DNA of 64,000 nt, taken from Tessaracoccus flavescens. Its GTDB lineage: Bacteria > Actinomycetota > Actinomycetes > Propionibacteriales > Propionibacteriaceae. This document shows positions 1 to 9,239 of the stretch, piece after piece. Both the position numbers and the translations under genes were made by a program. Positions within the stretch are counted from its first letter, which is position 1. Every line of letters starts with the position of its first letter. Below the pieces are notes generated by a model that had not been told where the DNA came from, searched no databases, and saw only the letters and a program-made list of their open reading frames with translations. The stretch spans positions 186,001-250,000 of the forward strand of contig NZ_CP019607.1 of the NCBI RefSeq assembly GCF_001998865.1. The letters are read 5' to 3'.

Positions 1-390
1 GACTTCCGGGAACTCGACGCTCTCTTCGAGATAGCACGCGAGTTCCCATGCCTGCTCGACGTAGGCAGTGGCCTGCTGTTGTTGAGCGACGCTGGTAGAA
101 CGAAGACGACGGAAGGACGCCTCGGCGATATCGACCTGGGCGCGAGGGCGCCCAAGGGCGAAGAATCCCGGCGGTACGCGGAGCGCGTCGGCCAGTGCGG
201 TTACGGTTTCGGCGCGGGGGCGGACCTCGCCGCGTTCGTATTGTCCGATCGCAGCGGCGGAGACGCCGACCTTGCGGTGGAGTTCTGTCTTGGACATCTT
301 GTTGATGCGTCGTGCCTGGGTGAGTCGGGCAGGATCGAACAGTCTCGCGACGCCCGCCGGGTCTGCGGACTGGCTACGGGGGTCGCCCAT
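1..390 (-). CDS. XRE-family HTH regulator, C-terminus cut by window edge (probably ImmA/IrrE-type)
   Basis: The visible N-terminal 130 residues begin at ATG 390 and hold a classic XRE helix-turn-helix at about residues 20-75 (MSKTELHRKVGVSAAAIGQY followed by an ERGEVRPR recognition region). After it comes a segment with FRRLRSTSVAQQQQA, which in known families links an XRE domain to an ImmA/IrrE metallopeptidase; the peptidase itself would lie beyond position 1. Such proteins control phages and ICEs, the peptidase cleaving the element's repressor. The start codon lies 3 nt after the stop of the upstream gene, so the two are probably one operon. The HTH call is firm; the peptidase half is inference. 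Confidence 0.75.
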   Translation of the reverse strand, partial: MGDPRSQSADPAGVARLFDPARLTQARRINKMSKTELHRKVGVSAAAIGQYERGEVRPRAETVTALADALRVPPGFFALGRPRAQVDIAEASFRRLRSTSVAQQQQATAYVEQAWELACYLEESVEFPEV

Positions 391-392
391 TG

Positions 393-1136
393 TTAGCTGT
401 CCTCCTTTTCGGTCGGGCGCGGGCGGAGCTTCACGGTGGTGCGGGGGCGATCACCGTCGGCGAAACCGCCGACAGGTGCCAGCACGGCTGCGGGCTCCTC
501 GCCCGCAACGGGCACCTGATAGGTGAGGCGTTCGGGGTCGGTGAACTCCAGGTAGCGGCCGTTCAGCCGTGCGGGAGCGAAGTAGATCGTGCCGACGCCC
601 TGGGGCGAGCTGCTGTAGTAGGGCACGAACAGCGTTGCGCGTGTGTCACCCTCGCTGAGGAGGGTGAGCGCGTCGTCGAGTCGAGCGGGCTGCTCGGTAC
701 CGGGAGTCTCGTCAAGCTCGAACAGTCCGGCGTCGACGTACTTGGTGTTGCTGGTCTGCTCCAAGAGTTCGCGACGCGACTCCGGGAGGTAGTTGAGTCT
801 GATGCGGCGATGGTTGCGAGGCATCTGCTTGCCCACCCGCAGCGGGAAGATCAAGGCATCGCCGAGGAAGGTCAGCGTGCGGCGACTCCTGGGTACCTGC
901 ATCTCGCTGTAGGAGGAGAGGTTCGCGAGAAGAGGACGGAGTTCCTTCTGTACGCCACGGGACATGCCGGCGCCATACACGTCTTGGTCCCCGTCGGGAT
1001 CGTCGTACTCCGTGTGGGCTCTGGCGGAACGCTCCTGGCTCCTCTGGATCGCATGCGGAACCTGGCGTCGGATCGCGGATAGTTCCTCTGCCGTGAACTC
1101 GCCGCACCAGTCCTGGCGGTCGTGCTGCCCAGTCAT
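393..1136 (-). CDS. Hypothetical protein, co-transcribed with the XRE regulator
   Basis: A 247-residue soluble protein with no signal peptide or membrane segment. It starts at ATG 1136 behind a GAGAGGAGT ribosome site and ends 3 nt before the HTH gene, so it is the first gene of a two-gene operon. I do not recognise a family. The N-terminal third is rich in Arg, Asp and Gln, and the centre has a basic stretch (MPRNHRRIRLNYLPESRREL) preceding mixed alpha/beta sequence. Its tie to a HTH/ImmA-like gene suggests a mobile-element regulatory or toxin-antitoxin-like partner, but nothing in the sequence proves this. Confidence 0.6.
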   Translation of the reverse strand: MTGQHDRQDWCGEFTAEELSAIRRQVPHAIQRSQERSARAHTEYDDPDGDQDVYGAGMSRGVQKELRPLLANLSSYSEMQVPRSRRTLTFLGDALIFPLRVGKQMPRNHRRIRLNYLPESRRELLEQTSNTKYVDAGLFELDETPGTEQPARLDDALTLLSEGDTRATLFVPYYSSSPQGVGTIYFAPARLNGRYLEFTDPERLTYQVPVAGEEPAAVLAPVGGFADGDRPRTTVKLRPRPTEKEDS

Positions 1137-1479
1137 GGGACTCCTCTCGATGGTGAGTCGAGACTACCTCGAACTTCAGCCAGGATCGTGAATCCGTCAT
1201 TTTGGCGTGTCGCGGGATAGACGGATCGTTCGGAGGAGTGAGAGCCTTGGACGTCCCGCGGTCAGTCCACTCCAGACCTGACCCATCAGGTCGCCGCTGG
1301 TAACCCGACCCCGCGAACCCGGCATGTGGCTCCACGGCACGGCCGCCGGCAGGGCTCGCCGGCGCGACGAGGCGGTTCACTCATCAACGATCCGCCCGAA
1401 AGTCCGTTACATCGTCGGACCTACGGGGTCCCTGTCCGCCGCTGCTCATGGAGCAGAACCGGACGCACTCAAAGACGTG
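1137..1479. other. Intergenic stretch without a recognisable gene
   Basis: No reading frame here resembles a protein I recognise. The left part must contain the promoter of the leftward two-gene operon that starts at 1136. The right part is the 3' flank of the decayed relaxase copy. No tRNA, strong terminator or repeat was seen. Confidence 0.4.
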
Positions 1480-2256
1480 ACCGCCTGCCCTTGTTCCACT
1501 GCGACCCGAGCACGGACGTGGTCGATCTTCTGCACGGTACTCTCCGGCATCGGGCCCAGAGGCGAGTCTTCGGTGATGCCGTAACAGTCGCGATAGGCAG
1601 CGACGGTGCGGGCATGGCGTCGCCAGGTCGCTACCTTGCGCGGGTCTCGCGGTGCGCTGCCGAGCGCCATGATCCACGACTCGTTGTCTGCTGTCGCAGC
1701 GTCGAGGGTTGCGTCGGCGCGGGCCTCGACCAGTTCGCGTCGCTCGTCGAGCGCGGGGCGCATGTCGTCGGTCATCGGGCCATCGGCGGACGCCATGAGT
1801 CCGGTGATCAGCTGTGGCGCCTTGCGTGTGCGACCCGAGCCAGCCAGGCGCGCGGTGGCACGCGCGACCAGATAGTGCAGCACCGAGGCGATGTCGTCAG
1901 CATCGGCGAACACACGAGCGGGAGCAGGGTGTCGAGGTCGTGATGATTGGTATCCACTCGGCGCAGTTTCGCGGTGAACGCTCCGAACGCCTCCGACTCG
2001 ACGGCGGTCCGCCTGTTCCGCGGTCAGGCTGGAGGATCGAATCAGGGTGGCCAACGGGTCTCGTTCGGCAGCGGCAGCAATCGTCTCGTACTCGGCGGCG
2101 AGTTGGGCGATCGCGCCCCATGCTCGTGTTCGGCGGTGATGGTCTCGTGCGCGGACAGCTCGGCACCGACGTGCTGGAGCACACCGAAGACCACGGACCG
2201 GCCGGTGGCGTCGGCGTTGTCGCCCGGATGCGGATGGCGTGCTCGTCAGACGGGCG
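1480..2256 (-). pseudogene. Decayed duplicate of the MobF relaxase 3' end
   Basis: Read leftward, this region repeats the last quarter of the intact relaxase (about 5730-6512) at DNA and protein level. Shared pieces include AIAQLAAEYETIAAAA, DADDIASVLHY, RRELVEARA, ALGSAPRDPRKVATW and AYRDCYGITEDSPLGP. The reading frame changes at least twice (for instance after TAEQAD), and the relaxase and helicase domains are absent, so it cannot make a working protein. Homology stops at about 2256, close to the 3' end of the nuclease-NTPase gene. It has the same orientation as the intact gene and lies 3.4 kb away, so the two copies form direct repeats around the defence genes. Confidence 0.85.
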
Positions 2257-2376
2257 CTCATCTGTTGCCCAACGCTAGCCGTGAGGTCCGACACGGCCGA
2301 CGGTGTCCCGCCCAATGCGATGCATGCCAGGTCTGTGGTGACGCAATCAGATGCGCTTCGGCGGCGACGCTGACGT

Positions 2377-4671
2377 TCAATGGCCGGCGGCGACGTCCTC
2401 GAATGGATCGCGCGGACCGACGACGCTGGCTGAAGCAAGTCGATCCGGTGCCGCCAATCCCGAGCTCTCAGCGGGTTGCTCGTCTTCGTCCTCGTCGTTG
2501 GACGCACGGTCGTTGATGTGTTCTTCTGCGCGGTCACAGAGCCGGAGAATGTCCGGGCGTTCGGGGAAGGAGCTTCGGATGGCGGCGACGTAGTCGCGCG
2601 GAGTTTGGTAGAGTTCCTCCTTGGTCATGTCGCTGACGATCGAGTCGACAAGGACGTCGATACGCTTCTCCAGCTCTGGCAGCACTTCCTCTTCCACTCG
2701 TCTACGCAGGTCCGCGCGCTCATCTTCTGTGAAGAGCCCGGCGAGGGACGAGTCTGCCCAGGCGGGGTCGAGGTCGTCGATGCTGTACTCGACAATCCGC
2801 TCGACCGCTGTCCGGCGTACGTCTTCGGGCAACGCCGCAGCTTCGTTGAGTCGGCTCAGGAGAGCGGGCTCCCACATCGCATCCACCATCATCCCGAACT
2901 CCGCCATGCCGGGCAGCGCGTCCTCGTGAGCATCCGCCCACATACGCAGGAACTCATCTGAGCACCGTGTCTGTAGGAACCACGCCCGAGGGCCTCTCGA
3001 CCATTCCCTCCGTTCGGGGACGGGTACGCGCGGGACAACCAGCGGGTACATGGCGGGTGGGACCTGGACCAGCGTCCCCCGCTGGTTCGGGCCGCCGCAG
3101 TCAAGTTGGGCGACAAGCTCATCGACCGTCATGCCTTCGAGATAGACCGACAGCGTGGAAATGTCACGGGCAACGGACGCAGCGAAGCCTTCTCTGATCG
3201 TCGGGTGATGGAAGCGCCAGACGGTGTTTCCGTCCGCTCTCACGCCCTGGGACAGGAACGTGCCTTCGATGGCAGAGAAGGCGCGGGCGGTCTCGGCGAC
3301 CGTCGTGCCCAGGGCTGTCACCGCCGCAGTCAGCCGTTCGTCTGGCTCGAACGGCGCCACGAGTTCTCCGCCCGAGAGGTAAACTGCTGCGAGTGCGGCG
3401 CGCTGCGCAGGGTCGAGGCCGTCGAGCACATCAACCAGAAACTCGCTCGGGTGCTCGAAATACGACACCAGCGCGGCTTCGCCCCGTAGCCCGGAGGCCG
3501 GCACGAAGTCCTGCAGGGACAGGCGGCGCGCCACCTCTGGCTGGAATCGAGTAGCAGCCGCTACTGCACGTAGGTGCGGTCGCCACTCGTCCAGCACCGC
3601 TGCAGGCTGATCGCCTGCCTTCAAGTGGTTGTAGAGTATCTGCTCTCTCTCGGAGATGCTCAGGTCGGTGATGTCGATCACGACCTGCTGCTCTCGCAGC
3701 CGAGGGAAGGCGTACTCCTTCATCCTCGGGCGGGCTTCCCGGTAGATGTAGTCGCGGCTCGTCATCAGCACCCGAGCGCCGTGGCCGACGGCTGCCATGA
3801 CCTCCGGCATCCGTCGCACCCAGGCATCGGTTAGGTGCGGTTCGTGACGGATGCTGCCGAAGGCATCGTCGACCCAGAACATCTGTCGGGGGTCGTCAGG
3901 GTTCCAGTGCGCGAGGAGCTCATCCGGGCCGTCGACGCGCATCACGTCGCACTGCCAGTTGTCGAGCGCGGTCATGCAGAGCATCGCGGCGATGGTCGAC
4001 TTCCCGCTGGCAGGTTCGCCGAGGAGCAACACGAACCCGCGATCGGTGATGGCATCGCTAGCGCCCCGGTAGGCGCCGGTAGGGACGAACGTTTCCAGTT
4101 CTCGGGTCAGGCTTGTTAGAAGCGCGCGGGCTTGCCGCATCCTGCGTTCGTCCAGGATGGTCGTAAGGTCGCCGAGCCCGTAAACGCGCGGTACGTAGCG
4201 ACGTAGGTTCCAGTTCTTCTCGATCTGCGTGCAGATCCAGGTCCCGGGAAGAATCGCTGCAACCTGAGGACCGCGTTTGCGCACTTCTTCGGCGAACCAA
4301 GCCTGTGTCCGGCCGGTGACGCGCAGGTTCGTCAACACCAAGTAGCCGTCGCATAGACCACGGGCGTGCAGCGCCTCGATCTTGGCGAGTTCGTCCTAAA
4401 GGTCTGACGGCGCCAGCGTGCCTGACGGCTCGACACTGAACTTGCATTGCACGACGACAGGCATCGCTGTCGTGGCGAAGTCTTCGAGTTCCGTGACTGG
4501 CTTTTCTCCAGTTGCCGCCCAGAGGCCATGAAAGGCGCCATCTTGACCGGCGTCGTTCGTGTCCGCGAACGCAGTGAAGGCCTGCCCCAGAGTCTCCTGT
4601 AGGACGACAGCGCAGAGGTCCTGGAACGCTCGCCAGCCGAGCTTGTGGAGGTCGTAGTCAGGCCCAGGCAT
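2377..4671 (-). pseudogene. Restriction-endonuclease/STAND NTPase (nSTAND3-type), split by an in-frame amber codon
   Basis: Two open frames in the same phase are separated only by TAG at 4396-4398. The first part (4671-4399, 91 aa) has a PD-(D/E)xK-like nuclease signature: Asp44 in GQDGAF and QCK at 75-77. The second part (to 2377, counted from TTG 4341, 654 aa) has Walker A GEPASGKST and Walker B MFWVDDAFG, followed by the helical region usual in STAND NTPases. The 18 codons between TAG and TTG 4341 continue sensibly (DELAKIEALHARG), as in intact family members. The intact protein would be about 764 aa. Family knowledge: restriction-nuclease/STAND fusions act as phage sensors that cleave DNA when triggered. 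As written it is a nonsense pseudogene, unless the amber codon is suppressed; a restart at TTG would lack the nuclease and has no clear ribosome site. Confidence 0.8.
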
Positions 4672-4731
4672 CGATGCTGATCTAACCAGAACTTGACCGC
4701 CTCCGAAGTGACGTTCGGGAACGATGCGGCG

Positions 4732-5607
4732 TCAAGCCAGCCCCGGAAGGGGCGTCGGGAGAGCCTTCACCACGCGTAGAAGGCTCTCGACACTCTCACG
4801 CAGATCCTCGTCTGAGAGCACGTTGTTGGGGTTCTCCGGGTGGTGGATCATGTTGCGGACGGCCGTGGGGAGCGTCGTCGTTTCTGGCGTCACGGTGCCG
4901 TCCGAGTTGGCCTTCGAGTAGGCGGTCATCTTGGGTAATCCGTTGCCTGCGAGCCAGGCATCGAACCCCTTCACAGTCGTCTTGCCGGCGTGATCCTGGA
5001 GGCGCCCGTACAACCTGGTGTGGTCGATGACGTAGGTCTGTCGGTCGATGTCAGTCAGATCCTCGAGCGCAACCCATCCGCTCTCGACCAAGTCTTGGTG
5101 GTGCCATCGAAGCGGGAGCGGGCCGCTTGCAGCGCGATCGGCGAGCGCTCGGAGGGTGATGGCGAAGTCGAGGCTTGCGATGAAGTCTTCGAGTCCTGCG
5201 TCATCCGTGTCCCAGGTTGCGAGCAGGCTTCTGACGTAGGAACGGAAGTCCCAGATGAACGTCTTCATGTCCGCTGGTGTCAGCGTGCCGAAGTCGATGC
5301 TGGTGAGAGCGCTGCGGAAGTCTTCGAACGAGAGCTGAAGATCGGCTGTCCGATTCCATCGTCTGACTGCGGCGTCGAACTTGGTTCTCGTCTCCTGGAG
5401 AGAGTAGCCGAGGTGACGAAGTCGGAAGCCAGTCTCATTCAGGGTGGTCTGGAATCCGGGCTTCGTCTCAACAGCGTCGTTCGCGTAGCGATACTCGATG
5501 TCGGTGAGGCTCCCAGGGGGAAAGAGCCAGTGGTGACTCTTCCAGTAGCGGTTCTTGCCATAGTCGATGTCGACGCCGTTGAGCGACAACGTGATCTCCG
5601 TACCCAC
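4732..5607 (-). CDS. HEPN/Toprim-N-like protein, putative abortive-infection partner
   Basis: A 291-residue protein starting at ATG 5607. Its first residues (MGTEITLSLNGVDIDYGKN) resemble the start of the HEPN/Toprim N-terminal domain family, which opens with MG, a short beta strand and a conserved TKN/GKN motif. Near the C-terminus AVRNMIHHPENPNN holds an Arg-x4-His motif as used by HEPN ribonucleases, followed by the asparagine-rich turn common in HEPN proteins. It lies 60 nt upstream of the nuclease-NTPase gene on the same strand, so the two may have been one defence operon. Family assignment is from memory of the motif pattern and is moderately sure; the role in phage defence is inference. 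Confidence 0.55.
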   Translation of the reverse strand: MGTEITLSLNGVDIDYGKNRYWKSHHWLFPPGSLTDIEYRYANDAVETKPGFQTTLNETGFRLRHLGYSLQETRTKFDAAVRRWNRTADLQLSFEDFRSALTSIDFGTLTPADMKTFIWDFRSYVRSLLATWDTDDAGLEDFIASLDFAITLRALADRAASGPLPLRWHHQDLVESGWVALEDLTDIDRQTYVIDHTRLYGRLQDHAGKTTVKGFDAWLAGNGLPKMTAYSKANSDGTVTPETTTLPTAVRNMIHHPENPNNVLSDEDLRESVESLLRVVKALPTPLPGLA

Positions 5608-5659
5608 GAACCGATCTTCGCACCGTCACTCGATGTATCTGTGGCGAAGAACGGACGCG

Positions 5660-8600
5660 TCAGAGTCTGAGGTCAAGTCCGATTCGCCGACCCATCGCTG
5701 CGTGCTCGTTGGGCTGTGCAGCCTGATGACGGGCACGGTCTAGCGCGGCCTGGGCGCGGACGCGATCGAGCCGCTGCGCGCCCGGTGTCGCGGCCGGGCC
5801 GAGCGGGTCGTCTCTGGTGATGCCGTAGCGGTCTCGGTACGCGGCGATGATCTGCGCCTGCCGCATCCAAGTCGCGACTCCGGCGCGGTCACGTGGCCGT
5901 GACCCGAGTGCCGTCGTCCAGGGATGCTTCTCGGAGACTGCGTGGTCGGCGAGCGCAGCGGCGCGTTGCTCGATCAGCTCGCGGCGCTCGACGAGTGCGC
6001 GCCGGAAGGTCGGGTCGCTGACCGAGGTGGCCTCGGGGATCAGACCGGCGATCAGCCGGGCCGGACGACGGGCGCGCCCGGAGCCGGCGGGCCGCTCGGT
6101 AGCTTTGGCGACACGGTAGTGCAGGACGGAGGCGATGTCGTCGGCGTCGGTGAACCCGCGTGCGGCAACCAGGCGCGGGAACAAGGTGTCGAGGTCGTGG
6201 TGGTTGGCCTCGGCACGGCGCAGTTCTGCGGTGAGTGCACCGAACGCGTCGGACTCGATCGCGGCGTCGGCTTGCTCGTTGGTGAGCCCGGAGGATCGGA
6301 TCAGGGTGGCCCAGCGGTCGCGTTGGGCAGCAGCGGCGATGGTCTCGTACTCGGCGGCAAGTTGAGCGATCGAGCCCCAGTGCTCCTGCTCGGCAGTGAT
6401 GGTCTCGTGTGCGGACAGCTCCGCCCCGACGTGCTGGAGCACACCGAACAGCACCGACCGGCCCGTGGCGTCGGCGTTGTCGCTGGGATGCGGGCGGGCG
6501 TGCTCGTCGGGCCGGTCGAGGATCACATAGGCGCGGTTGGAGTGCTTGCCGCGGGTTATGGCGACGTAGAAGTTCTCTCGCGTGGTCGTCGGCTCGACCA
6601 GGGCGTGTGCGGTGTCGACGGTGACGCCTTGCGCCCGGTGCGTCGTAATCGCGTATCCAAGATCAACGTGATCGGTCACGTAAGCGGCGGGGAGGACGAT
6701 GGAGCCGCCGAACCTGCGGCCGGTCTTGCGGATCGTCACTGAGCCGTCGACGCGGACACCGGTGACGGTCCAGGTGTCACCGTTGCGCACCCACGTCTTC
6801 CCGTTGCGGAGGCGGCGGTCGTTGCGGCGGGTGATGATCGTGTCCCCGACCCCCGCCGTGGTCCCGTCCGTGAGCTCTACCTCCCGGCCCGGTTTCAACG
6901 TGCCGTCGAGAATCAAGTCCGCACGAGCACGCTGGTTGAGGGCGCTCACGTCGTCGCGGGTCTCAGCGACCAGCACCGACACCAACCCGGCGGTGCGGTC
7001 GGCGCGCCAGGCGGTGTAGGCCGCGTCGGTCATCGCCTCGGCCTCACCGTCGCGGATGCGGTCATGGTCGAGGTAGGTGTCGATCACCTCGGTGCGGCCG
7101 TGACGGAGTGCGAGGGAGGCGGTCTTCTCCCACTCGTTGGTGAACCGGTGGACGTCGACCAGCTCGGGCGCACCGTCCCGGTCACCGACGAGGAGCCCGA
7201 ACGCGCCGCCGGCGTCGACGGACTGGAGCTGCGCGTAGTCGCCCACCAATAGCACCTTCACTCCGGCGCGTTCGGCCAGGTGCGTGATGCGATCCAACGA
7301 GAGGGTGCCGGCGAGGGAGGCTTCATCGATGATGACGAGCTGACCGGCTTTGAAGTCGGTCCCGTGGATGAGGTGGTTCTGCCACCACTTCGCGGTGTTC
7401 TCCGTCGCGATGCCGAGGTCGTCGGCGAGAACCTGGGCGGCTACCGCGGACGGTGCAAGCCCGACCACGGAGTCCTGGCCGTGCTCCTTCTCCCACGCCC
7501 GCCGCAGTGCGTTCATGGCGGTGGTCTTCCCGGCGCCGGCCGGGCCGACGAGCACATCGAGGACGCGGCCGGAGACGGCGATCTTCATGAGCGCGTCGGC
7601 CTGATCCTCCCCGAGCATCCGGCCCTCGGCATCGGGCCGTGCGGTGATCTTCTCCACCGTCCGCAGCGGGACGGTGGGGGCGGTCATAGTGCGCGAGCGT
7701 TCGAGCAGCCGGTCTTCGGCCGCGAGCAGTAGCTCGGAGGAGAACACCGTGGAGTGCTTGGGCCGGAACACGCTGGTTCCGTCCACCCGCCGGAAGGTGG
7801 CCGGGCTCGTGGTGAGGTCGGGCGGCGTCAACCGCAGCGAGGCTTGCTCGGCGGCATCGGCGATCATCCCCACGATCGCCTCGCGGTCGTGCATGGTGGC
7901 GAAGCGCCAGCCCATCGTCTGCCGGGACGCCTCGGCCATCAGGTTCCACCGCCGCCACGTGGACCGCTTCTCACCCACCACCTCGACCACCGACTGGCCG
8001 AAGTCGGCGATCGCATCCAGGGGCACGTCGTCGGCGCGCAACGGCAACGCCTTGTCGTTGTCGGTCACCTCACGTGCCCATTTGGTGGCGTCCTGGCCGA
8101 GCACCCCGGTGGCGCGGACGCGCCACTCGCCAGTCAGGTCGGCCAGCGACCGCACCTCCTTCTCCGGCCGTGTGGCGAGGGTGGCATGGGCGCGGAGCTT
8201 AATGATGGTGGCTGTGGAGGGCTGGCGGCCGTGCCGGGCGACGTACTCGGCGATCAACCGGTCCTTCTCGACGTCAATGTGGCGGGCACGGGTGGAGAAC
8301 TCCTGGACCAGCTTCTCCGGAACGGTGGTGATCGCCCAGGCGGGGTTGCGGTCTCGGCCCATGTCGCGGGCTTCCCATTCGACGCCGAAGGTGCGGGTCA
8401 TGTGGTCGGCGAACACCGCCTCGTGCAGCTCGGACAGGGCAACGACGGCGGCGTGCATCGGCCGCCCATCCAGACTGCGCCATCTGCCGTCGAACGCGGT
8501 CTGCACCTTGTTGGAGATGACGACGTGGGTGTGCAGGTGGGGGTCGCCGGCACGGGAGTCGAAGTGATCGAACGCCGTCGCTACCAACCCGGTGACATCG

Positions 8601-9205
8601 ACCTGCGCAACGGCCCCGTCACCGGCGGTCGTGCCAGTGCGGGTGGCTGCAACCTCGCGCTCCATGAATGCAACCACCTCCGCAACCGCCGCATGATGCG
8701 CCTCACCGATCAGGGCCTGGGTCCCTGCGTCGGCGACCGCCCACAACGCTGAGGCCGACTTCGGGACCGAGAAGGTGAAGTCGAACCCCGCCACGGCCCG
8801 CCGCCGGCAGCGCTCGGCCTCCTCGGCCTCGATCTGCGCAACCGCCTCACCCTTCGCGCCAGGACCCATCGCCGGATCGAGGTCAGCGATACGGACCTCG
8901 ATCCGTTCCGGCACCGACTTGTAGGCGGGGAAGGCGTGACCGAGCGGGTCACCGGTGATCGGGTCACGGCCCATCCCCATCAAGAGCTGGAGCTGGGCCT
9001 CCGACACCCGATCACCGACCGCGAGCTGCCCCTTGCCAAGTGAGGTGACGCCGGAGCCGAGCCATTGGCCCGGTGGTGTGCCCGCCTCCGCGTAGTACCT
9101 CGTCAGTGGCGTGGACAGCTCACGGTCGCCATCCGCAGCCGCGACCGTGCGCAGGAGATACCTGTAGCCATCGCCAGCGCTCATCACCCGCATCGAGACC
9201 GTCAC
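5660..9205 (-). CDS. MobF-type conjugative relaxase-helicase (TrwC/TraA-like)
   Basis: An 1181-residue protein that would nick one strand at the transfer origin and unwind it for export. The N-terminal TrwC relaxase domain carries the paired tyrosines (RYYAEAGTPPGQW, Tyr37/38) and the metal-binding triad HLHTHVVISN at about residues 221-230. The helicase half has Walker A VGPAGAGKTT at about 551 and IIDEAS as Walker B, and a later VDLGYAITTHRAQG motif typical of UvrD/RecD-like folds. The C-terminal 250 residues are a helical tail, the part duplicated in decayed form at 1480-2256. GTG 9205 is the start used. The gene is far (17 kb) from the mating-pore genes, with cargo in between, and no oriT could be pinpointed; only 34 nt separate it from the PIN gene. 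Confidence 0.93.
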   Translation of the reverse strand: MTVSMRVMSAGDGYRYLLRTVAAADGDRELSTPLTRYYAEAGTPPGQWLGSGVTSLGKGQLAVGDRVSEAQLQLLMGMGRDPITGDPLGHAFPAYKSVPERIEVRIADLDPAMGPGAKGEAVAQIEAEEAERCRRRAVAGFDFTFSVPKSASALWAVADAGTQALIGEAHHAAVAEVVAFMEREVAATRTGTTAGDGAVAQVDVTGLVATAFDHFDSRAGDPHLHTHVVISNKVQTAFDGRWRSLDGRPMHAAVVALSELHEAVFADHMTRTFGVEWEARDMGRDRNPAWAITTVPEKLVQEFSTRARHIDVEKDRLIAEYVARHGRQPSTATIIKLRAHATLATRPEKEVRSLADLTGEWRVRATGVLGQDATKWAREVTDNDKALPLRADDVPLDAIADFGQSVVEVVGEKRSTWRRWNLMAEASRQTMGWRFATMHDREAIVGMIADAAEQASLRLTPPDLTTSPATFRRVDGTSVFRPKHSTVFSSELLLAAEDRLLERSRTMTAPTVPLRTVEKITARPDAEGRMLGEDQADALMKIAVSGRVLDVLVGPAGAGKTTAMNALRRAWEKEHGQDSVVGLAPSAVAAQVLADDLGIATENTAKWWQNHLIHGTDFKAGQLVIIDEASLAGTLSLDRITHLAERAGVKVLLVGDYAQLQSVDAGGAFGLLVGDRDGAPELVDVHRFTNEWEKTASLALRHGRTEVIDTYLDHDRIRDGEAEAMTDAAYTAWRADRTAGLVSVLVAETRDDVSALNQRARADLILDGTLKPGREVELTDGTTAGVGDTIITRRNDRRLRNGKTWVRNGDTWTVTGVRVDGSVTIRKTGRRFGGSIVLPAAYVTDHVDLGYAITTHRAQGVTVDTAHALVEPTTTRENFYVAITRGKHSNRAYVILDRPDEHARPHPSDNADATGRSVLFGVLQHVGAELSAHETITAEQEHWGSIAQLAAEYETIAAAAQRDRWATLIRSSGLTNEQADAAIESDAFGALTAELRRAEANHHDLDTLFPRLVAARGFTDADDIASVLHYRVAKATERPAGSGRARRPARLIAGLIPEATSVSDPTFRRALVERRELIEQRAAALADHAVSEKHPWTTALGSRPRDRAGVATWMRQAQIIAAYRDRYGITRDDPLGPAATPGAQRLDRVRAQAALDRARHQAAQPNEHAAMGRRIGLDLRL

Positions 9206-9239
9206 ACCACCCAGGTGCGCGACTCACTTCGAGGAGCTA

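Noticed and set aside
5660..9205. Origin of transfer next to the relaxase gene
   Set aside because: Only 34 nt separate the relaxase start from the neighbouring gene and no repeat or nick-like motif could be recognised there.
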